DNA of 64,000 nucleotides from Antedon bifida (taxonomy: Eukaryota; Echinodermata; Crinoidea; Comatulida; Antedonidae). This document shows positions 56,680 through 64,000 of the stretch, one piece after another. The stretch spans positions 24,182,501 to 24,246,500 of the forward strand of contig OY727094.1 of the NCBI GenBank assembly GCA_963402885.1, read 5' to 3'. Position 1 is the first letter of the stretch. Each line of letters opens with the position of its first letter. A program made the translations under genes and the position numbers. The notes under the pieces were generated by a model that was not told where the DNA came from, searched no databases, and saw only the letters and a program-made list of their open reading frames with translations.

Positions 56680-57480
56680 GGAGTTTTTGCAGACAATCAA
56701 AGAACATGTTTTTCATCTTCAATAACACCACATATATCACATCCATTATTATTTTTTAGTTTCCACTTACACAGCTGTAAGATAGTTGGAACAATTGTAT
56801 GTATTTTGTAATTTAGTTGTGTATATAATTTTTTTTTATTTTTCATCTTCTTTACTCAGATATCACTCCAATTTATGTTTGAGTGTTGAGTACAACATTC
56901 CATTTGCAATAACCTTTGCTTTAATAAAACATGAGTATAATACGCTTTGTTGTTGGCTTACATGTGTCATTTGTTATAATACATTCATCTTTAATATAAG
57001 GCATACTTATTGTTCTTATCATTATTCTTTTAGGAATAAAAAATACCTATTCTACCAATAAGTATAATTAAAATTATTCTATGGTTAGAAGTTTAACATT
57101 GTTTTCTTTCTATTATTTTAGAATACATTTTATTTATATTTGATTTATTTGAAACCAATAATTTTGAATTAAGTTTCAATTTTTTTTAAACGAAATAGTT
57201 AAACCAGGGAAGAGTGATTAAACTTCTTGAAATATTACATTCTTATAATCGGTTATGGTTCAATGGTTATTATCAATTTATACTAGTGGTATAATTATTA
57301 TTTTGTGTTTATGTTTGCATTTACGATGTCAACTTTGTGTTTTATTGGACCACCCCATGCCATAAGCTACTTTGTCTTATTCAACAACTCATACCTACCC
57401 TTTTGTTAAGTTATTTTAATTTTATAAGATTGCCACCTGTAACTTTTCCATCTTCAATTCTCAGTTTAATTTTGGAACTT
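56680..57480 (-). pseudogene. Heavily decayed LINE with C-x2-C zinc-knuckle-like motif
   Basis: On the minus strand at about 56764-56695 a frame reads W-K-L-K-N-N-N-G-C-D-I-C-G-V-I-E-D-E-K-H-V-L. This is the C-x2-C-x(7-8)-H pattern found just after the reverse transcriptase of many LINEs. Further up, the minus strand to about 57480 gives broken frames with a G-G-P-I-like stretch. Stops and frameshifts are everywhere, so only this motif supports the call. Confidence 0.35.
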
Positions 57481-58732
57481 TTTTTTTATGTTGGTGATTC
57501 ACTGTACCATATTACTTAGGCATATCAATTAGGATCTTAGGTTTGGAGTTTGTTAGTACTCTGCATCTGTCGTAAACCGTGTTGTTTGTTCACTGTAAGT
57601 ATGCACTTTAAAACCGCAATTATGTACTCGTCACTCAATCCTTTCTGGTTTTTAACAACATACAAAGTAAACATACATCTTCAGAAACCTTGTCTTTTTA
57701 AATATACGGAATTATCCACTCAATACAAATTTATCATACAGAAACCTACTCTTACTGGCATATAATATGGCAAGGCTAACCATAATTTAATATTTTATTT
57801 TAATTTATTTGTGCATTAAATGAAACACTTTTTTAATACATATCTGTAACCCAAATCTATATTATAATATATATATATATTCATCCATTCATTCATTCAT
57901 TTATTCGGTCAAAATCAACATACAATACATGCTTACATAACAATGTTACAATACAAAAAGTTAAAACTTGAGACTCACAATTAAAAAAAAAGAAAAAATG
58001 TTATAAACAATCTAAAACAATGCAAATGTCTAAAATGATGGTTAAAAATGGCATAAAAATGGTTTAAAAATGGCATAAAATACAGCATTAAAACAGAATA
58101 CCGTTCAGCACAATAGTTAAAAAAAGTCATTAAAAATACAAGTTATAAAAAGACAATAGAATATTAAAAAGCGTTCAGTTAAAAAGTAAGCAGCAGAATA
58201 AAGTTATGAACATTAAGAATAAAACAGTTGATTTCGACCAGGATAGCCCCAGAAAACCAATTACCTAGGTTTATTTCCGTTGGGGTCCTGTATATATATA
58301 TATTGGTAATATCAGTCCTTCATGTTTAGACCAGGTCATACACCATGGTGGTGAAACGATGTATTAATCTACGGAGCGGAAATATCGATAACAAAAAAAT
58401 ATATTTGTCTTATTATAACTCGATAGGGCTTAAAATAAATAATACACACAGTTTCAAATTGATATTTATAATAATATACAACTATAGATGCAACTTTAAT
58501 TTTCAAATCTGGTAATCTTATCTGAATTTTCTCTTTTATTGGCATTAAATACATAAGAAGTATACATTTCAGATAAACGAACCATTTTGATGATAAGACT
58601 TAATTCTGGAATACATACATTTAAATAGGGTGTTTGTTATTTCAATTAAATTTCAATTCAATTCACATTTTCAGCAATATATAGTTACATTGTTTCATAA
58701 AATATTGCAGGGATCGTACAGAGAAAAGTTTA
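57481..58732. other. Gene-free AT-rich stretch
   Basis: An (AT)n run sits near 57866-57880, a CATTCATTCATTCATTTATT run follows at about 57884-57903, and small AAAATGGCATAAAA repeats lie near 58040-58080. No gene is supported. Confidence 0.4.
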
Positions 58733-59078
58733 TTTTCTGGAACTCAACTCAACTGAAATGAACTAGTTGCGCGAGAGCGCTTATGTCGACATTTTGAGCA
58801 ACTGAACAGAACTAAACGGAACTGAACAGAACTGAAATGAACCAGTGTGCGACATGGAACTGACCGCGCTTGAGTCGTAAACATCTTAGTTGCATTGAGT
58901 TCATTTCAGTTCCAGAAAAATAGAACATAAGCAACTGAAAGGAACTGAGAGGAACTGAAATGAACTTTTTTCGAAATTTTTGTGTGTGCATATCAGTTGC
59001 TGTCAGTTGCGATCAGTTGCTCAGATCGCGTATGTCGACACAGTTGAGTTGAGAGTTCAGTCCTATGTCGACATTAGG
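58733..59078. mobile_element. Large imperfect inverted repeat built from GGAACTGA motifs
   Basis: The left side (TTCTGGAACTCAACTCAACT, GAAATGAACT) and the right side (CAGTTGAGTTGAGAGTTCAG) are near reverse complements around a centre near 58905. The palindrome ATGTCGACAT occurs at 58783-58792 and 59065-59074, and nearly at 59032-59040. Short AACTGA / TCAGTT motifs fill the rest. No frame is present. The architecture suggests a hairpin-type MITE or foldback element. Confidence 0.55.
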
Positions 59079-62000
59079 GCACCTTACAGGCCAGGTGCGG
59101 GCAAAACATTTCTATTGATAATACATTCCAATATGTTTCATAATTTTTGAGATTTTATTTGTGTTACACGAGCTTGTTGAAAATAAGCACTTTCTTATCA
59201 GTGGGGGGAAAGTTCAAATTACACAGTAAAATCTGTATTCTTTTGTACACAAATTTTGTAAATAGAGAGGCATTTTAAAAAGCTATGAAAAATAAACGGT
59301 GTGGTAAAAAATGTTATCAGATGACTAAATATAGGTAATATAACTTGAATATCACATTTCTGATATTTTTATTAAACTTCAGATTTTTATTTTCATGCTA
59401 TAGCAAAAATTATCCACCGTATATCCACCATCTTTTTTCACGGTCTAGGGAGTCACCAGACATGTTATTACATTAGGTTAACTACCTAACTACTGAAAAA
59501 AGTCTTCCTGGTTTTTATGGAAGAATTTTGCCAAATTTTGTATTTGACCATATTAAGGGAAATTCATTTTTTTCGTCTTGATTTCTGTTACAAATATTTG
59601 ATTTATGTACAATTAACCAAATATTATATTTAAAATTCATGCCAGTATCTGAGCTTTGAGGACGCTACACATGGCATGTAGAATATCGTCTCCTCACTTC
59701 AGTCTTCCAACACATTCCAACATTGCCTGATTAAACAAAGTTTGTAAAACGACACTGTCATAGAACCACTCACATGTCTTCCTTTACTTCAAAGTACATT
59801 TCTATTAATATAACTGATCAGCTGTATCAATAAATAATATAAAATAAGAATTTGAAAGACAAACGCGCCAATAAAATAATATATTCATGACAGTTTTAAT
59901 GGCGTTGGACGAATTCGCTTAATAGATAAAATGATCCTCAGAGCATAGTTCTAAATTAATGTAGAAAGTGGTTGATAAGATAAATGTATCAAATTACTCG
60001 ATTAGGAATACTCGGTGCAGAGAAGCAATCGCAAAAATGGAGAGAATCAAAGATACTCATGCAAATTTTCTACTAATGTAGAAATCGACTTAGTGTAATG
60101 CATATTGTTTTAAGTACAGTGCACGTTGACTAACAGATTATAAAGAAGAACATCAGTTGAATAAGACGAAGTGTAATAATGATCAATGTTATTTATATTT
60201 GTTTGTCTTACTTGAGGGTGTGGTGAAATAAAATATTCGCTAATCTATAAATTAATGATTACAAACTTAAGTAAAAATAGCTTGTTCGAATTACGTCAAA
60301 TAGTGTAACTGAGAATGTTATTGTGTAATAGTATCGTGTGATCACGAAAATCTGGTCAAAATATCAATCGTTGCATGTTCTTGTTTTTAAGGTTCATGAT
60401 TGACATCAGTAATAACATATTAACAGAATGTAGTTCACAGGGTAATATTAAAAATGGTCACAATAATGGTGATACTGACAATGAGGCAATAGTCGTGATA
60501 ATGAAGATGTGTGACATGCTATTTGTTGTTTATTGTGATGATTACAATCAATTACAAAAAAAAAATCGTGATGCACAAGAATGCTTTTTCTTGTTGATGA
60601 ACGAATAAAGAATAATCGACTAAATAGGCTAAACGTACGTTTAATTCTCAAGCTTTCACTACTTAATCAACATGGCTTAATCACGAATGAGTCCATGCTT
60701 CAATTAAATGCTGATTGTGTTGACACTACGTATAAATAACATTCTCTTGGAGCTATCAAACAATACATAGTGATATACTGTTTATCTTTACCACAATACA
60801 TAATAGAAAACAAATTATAAAAAGTAGAACCCCCCCCCCCCCCACCCAAAGAAAGAATAATACACATTAGCGTTTTTCTTGGGGCGATACTTGCATTGTG
60901 AGATATATTCATTTTCTTTATATTGTTATCTAATCTATAATCGCAAAAGATAATTCCAAAACAAATGCTTAGATTGAAAGCCATTATAAACACCATTCAA
61001 TTATTTCTAGGCATTCAATGAGGCAGAGATGTGTGTATTGACAAGTTGTCTTTGGGGGAGTGTTATCTATAGCTCAGGGGAGCTAAGTCGTTTCATTATA
61101 GAGAAGACATTAAGAAGTAAACTGGCCCGAAGACAAGAACGCGTTAAATTTGGTAATTCTACAGAAAGTATGTATTATGGAATCACTGAATTATTTCTTT
61201 TTCGCATAAGACACAATCATCATAACTCAGTGTTTTTTCAAAGAAATAAATATATGTGTGTAATTGACGGTTACAAAAGATTGCTGCATAAGATACAATA
61301 AACTGAATAATGTAATCTCAATCATGTGAATTATCATCACCGACATCAGCATCATAATCATTTTGTCTTACATGGGTTTGTTCCACTTGTTCCCTATTTG
61401 TTACACAAAGACATTGCACTTCGTAATTATGAATTGAAAATTGTATAGTGTCATACAACCGACGTGAATTTCAAATTATTGTTTAAATATCTTTTAAGCC
61501 ATTATCTTAGACTTTGAGAAGATATTGTGTAAACTTACATATTTGTTCACCCCGTTACTTTGTTGTTTTAAATCATCTGTATTTTTTATCTTTTAACAGA
61601 AATGTTTGTTTGTTGTTTGCAAACATAAATTATGTCTACCTATTAATTTGTCTTTCATCAGCATTCATCATTACCATCACTATCATTATCGTCATTATCC
61701 TAAACAAAATCTTCATCAATAACAGCATTATCATTAATATTGTATATTAATTTCTGTAATGATGTTATTCAAAACATGATTTTTATCATTATTTTCATAA
61801 TAAAAAGAAAATATCTATATTCACTTATTGTAATTATGAGCCGTCTTGAAACTTTATCATAATTAACATGATTTAATAGTAAAGTGAAATCATCATTTTC
61901 ATGTCAGGCCTACTATGAACATATTAGCCTAACTGAATAAAAGATACAGTTACATTTAACAAAGAGCAGTTAATGAATTTAAGATCCGACCTGTCTTGTA

Positions 62001-62229
62001 GCAGAAGATATAGTTACACAATACACGTTTCAGTTACACATTCTGACGTAATTGGGACAAGTAATTTTTGGACTAATGTTCATTATTGTACTATGAAAAA
62101 AAGTTTCATTTACACTTGTAAATAATGTATAATTATCAATCACGGATATTGGAATACAAGTTTATCAGATTCACTACTTGAATAGTAATTTGATCTATTT
62201 AAAAATCGTCACCATACACATGCAATAAG
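59079..62229. other. Gene-free AT-rich stretch
   Basis: No gene is supported over 3.1 kb. A run of 15 C lies at about 60832-60846, and degenerate ATC/CAT triplets lie at 61660-61740. The 90-codon frame at 61029-61301 has a fairly balanced composition but no domain, splice or poly(A) context that I can support. Confidence 0.45.
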
Positions 62230-62910
62230 CAAATCATGTTAAATATTATTAGTATTTTGGCACAGTTTTCAATGTTCTCAGTTCTGATAAATGCTGTTAT
62301 TGTGGTGTTTCTTGCTAGTATTCAGGTGGTGACGATGGCGGTGTTTCTAGTGATGGTAATAATATCTCATGGAGGTGCTTCTGCTGATGACATTGTGTTT
62401 TTTTATTGTGTTTTTTATTTGTTGCTACTGCAAATTTTGCACTAACTTTTTTGTTTGTAGTGAATCGCTGCTCAATATATTGTTGATGATTACATTTCGT
62501 TTGTATTGCAATGACATTGTATTTGTACTGATTTCAAGCTGGTTGCTAATGTTGTACTGTTTCGTTGTTTGATAATATTGTTGCTGATGATGTTGTAGTT
62601 TGTATAGCTAATACAGTGTTGTTGCTGATAAATTGTATACTTGTACTGTTTTTGCTGATACTGCTAGTGTTGTTGCTGATGACCTTACGGTGTGTTTGCA
62701 CTTTTTCGCTGATAATGTTGCTATTGATGGTGCTGTTGCTGATGAAATTGTATTTTTACTATGTTTGCTGCTACTGCTGTTTATCATGATGTTGGCAGTA
62801 TTGTTGCTTATTATAATAATGCATTTTGTATACCTACTGTTTTATTTTTGACGGTGTTGATTTTGTGAATGTTGTCGTTTGTCAGTTGTTGGTGGTGATG
62901 CTGATGATAG
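62230..62910. repeat. Degenerate GTT/GCTGATGAT triplet-rich tract
   Basis: Loose triplet periodicity (TTGTTGCTGATGATG-like) runs for about 650 bp, giving several overlapping hydrophobic frames of 67-74 codons on the plus strand in all three phases. Openness in several frames at once is what a worn trinucleotide repeat produces, so none is called a gene. Confidence 0.6.
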
Positions 62911-63754
62911 CTGACTATTTCCAATTAGGTGCATTATTAACCGAAGTGTTAATTATATAACACGGGTATATAATATAACTCGTGAAAAAGTTTAAAGATA
63001 ATTATTGATGTATTTAAATATGACAAAGAACAGATGGATATAAATATTATGAACTTCGTATGTATTCCGTTTAGCTACCAGATGGTTTAATTTAACTGAG
63101 AAAATATCATGTCTGTTACTGTCTGAGTACTTAAACTCTCAAAAGTTTACCACTATCTTGAAATTGTATAAGTGTGTATCTTTGAAAATTGATACATCGT
63201 TCCTGTGATACAAATATTGTATGCAGGATTGTGAAATTGGCTGTACGTGTGTAATTCCAGATAAAAATGTATTGCCTGACCAAAATAAAGTACATATTGA
63301 TATTTCATAAATAACAGGGGTTGATATTTCCTTCATTCCATATGTTTGTTATGCGTGCTAGCCATCTTGCGCCGCTTTGACGGTAGTATTACCAATGCAT
63401 TGTTAATATTTAATGAATTAACGTAGACGATTCTTTCAATGGAACGTGCTCAATATTTTATTCATTGTTAATACAATATTTTATTAATAATGTCTAAGAT
63501 ACAATTGTAAATAGTTTATGAAACACTTCATTTATAATTATGAAAACTGTACATGGCATTAAATCAACGCAACCATGGGAAACGAAATCAATATCTTAGA
63601 TTCATATGTCAGAATAAATAACACACACACTTTAATACCTTTGTTTTATGTACAATGTATACACCATTTTATATAATAACAGCAAATGATCTAAGACAGA
63701 AATACACTATTTCTGCTTTGAAATTGTAAGTCTGAGCAGCATAGACAAGAACAG
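62911..63754. other. Gene-free AT-rich stretch
   Basis: No gene or repeat is recognised. Confidence 0.4.
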
Positions 63755-64000
63755 CATATATCTCCATTGAGATCCAGCCACTGATGCCAACAGAATGGTC
63801 ATTTTTTCAGTTATTTGCCTTTGGATTTATATATATTTTCTACTGTTTGTATCAATTTTGATCTGATTTTGCTGTAATCCTGGAGGGTACTTTGGATAAC
63901 TTTACCACATTACGTCGCCTGTCCGAGAAACGTGTCAGGTTTCGTTACCATTTAGACTATGACGTTATCCAAATTCCTTCACTTGCACTGATGAAGGGCT
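63755..64000 (+). mobile_element. Penelope-like terminal repeats, running off the right edge
   Basis: CTCCATTGAGATCCAGCCAC and TTTGCCTTTGGATTTATATA (63761-63830) are the end of one terminal repeat. About 100 bases later GACTATGACGTTATCCAAAT leads into CACTTGCACTGATGAAGGGC, the start of another repeat in the same orientation, cut at 64000 inside the hammerhead-like core. Two directly repeated copies this close suggest tandem terminal repeats or a deleted element. Confidence 0.65.

Noticed and set aside
61029..61301. 90-codon frame with basic, coding-like composition
   Set aside because: No homology I can name and no transcript signals; left as part of the unannotated stretch.
62236..62851. 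Cluster of four hydrophobic plus-strand frames resembling membrane proteins
   Set aside because: Open in all phases because of a worn triplet repeat; not a protein gene.

Overview
This window looks like nuclear DNA from an animal, most likely a marine invertebrate. It is very AT-rich, with long gene-free stretches, splice-site and poly(A) signals, and an immunoglobulin-superfamily membrane protein. Transposable-element relics of typical metazoan classes are dense: CR1/L2-type LINEs, a Penelope-like element with a GIY-YIG endonuclease, tRNA- and 5S-derived SINE-like pieces, Helitron-like copies and several MITE families. The repeats loosely suggest a deuterostome such as an echinoderm, but that is a guess. 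No bacterial operon, CRISPR array or phage is present.

Layout. At 84-145 there is a possible last exon of a gene entering from the left. From 0.5 to 16.5 kb the DNA is mostly mobile: a MITE (446-562), an L2-like LINE tail (4.3-4.5 kb), a decayed Penelope-like element with its hammerhead-like terminal repeat (4.7-5.5 kb), tRNA-headed SINEs (5.5-6.3 kb), a 5S rRNA pseudogene (10.5 kb), two head-to-tail Helitron-like copies of about 1.5 kb (10.6-13.8 kb), and smaller elements. A 1.5 kb element with about 230 bp inverted ends fills 16580-18109.

The clearest gene is a three-Ig-domain type I membrane protein on the minus strand (19482-20855). Its signal peptide, Ig domains, membrane span and tail all sit in one uninterrupted reading frame. 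A candidate 107-codon terminal exon (18585-18907, plus strand) converges on it.

The remaining 43 kb holds no other gene I can support. It contains a 44 bp minisatellite of about 49 units in three sequence types (40331-42508), a 344 bp x 3 tandem duplication (45596-46627), and a degenerate ~21 bp array split by a LINE (47.1-49.1 kb). A GC-rich palindrome array (50.4 kb), an inverted pair of Penelope terminal repeats (52.1-52.4 kb), decayed LINE pieces and further MITEs make up the rest. Another Penelope terminal repeat runs off the right edge.

Points that cut across annotations: a hammerhead-ribozyme-like core in the Penelope repeats; eight perfect TGACGTCA octamers in the Helitron pair; TAGGCCTA found 20 times between 21.0 and 54.6 kb and nowhere else; and six dispersed CGCCCTCT (CTCF-core-like) sites. 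All coordinates and alignments were read by eye, so repeat boundaries are approximate.
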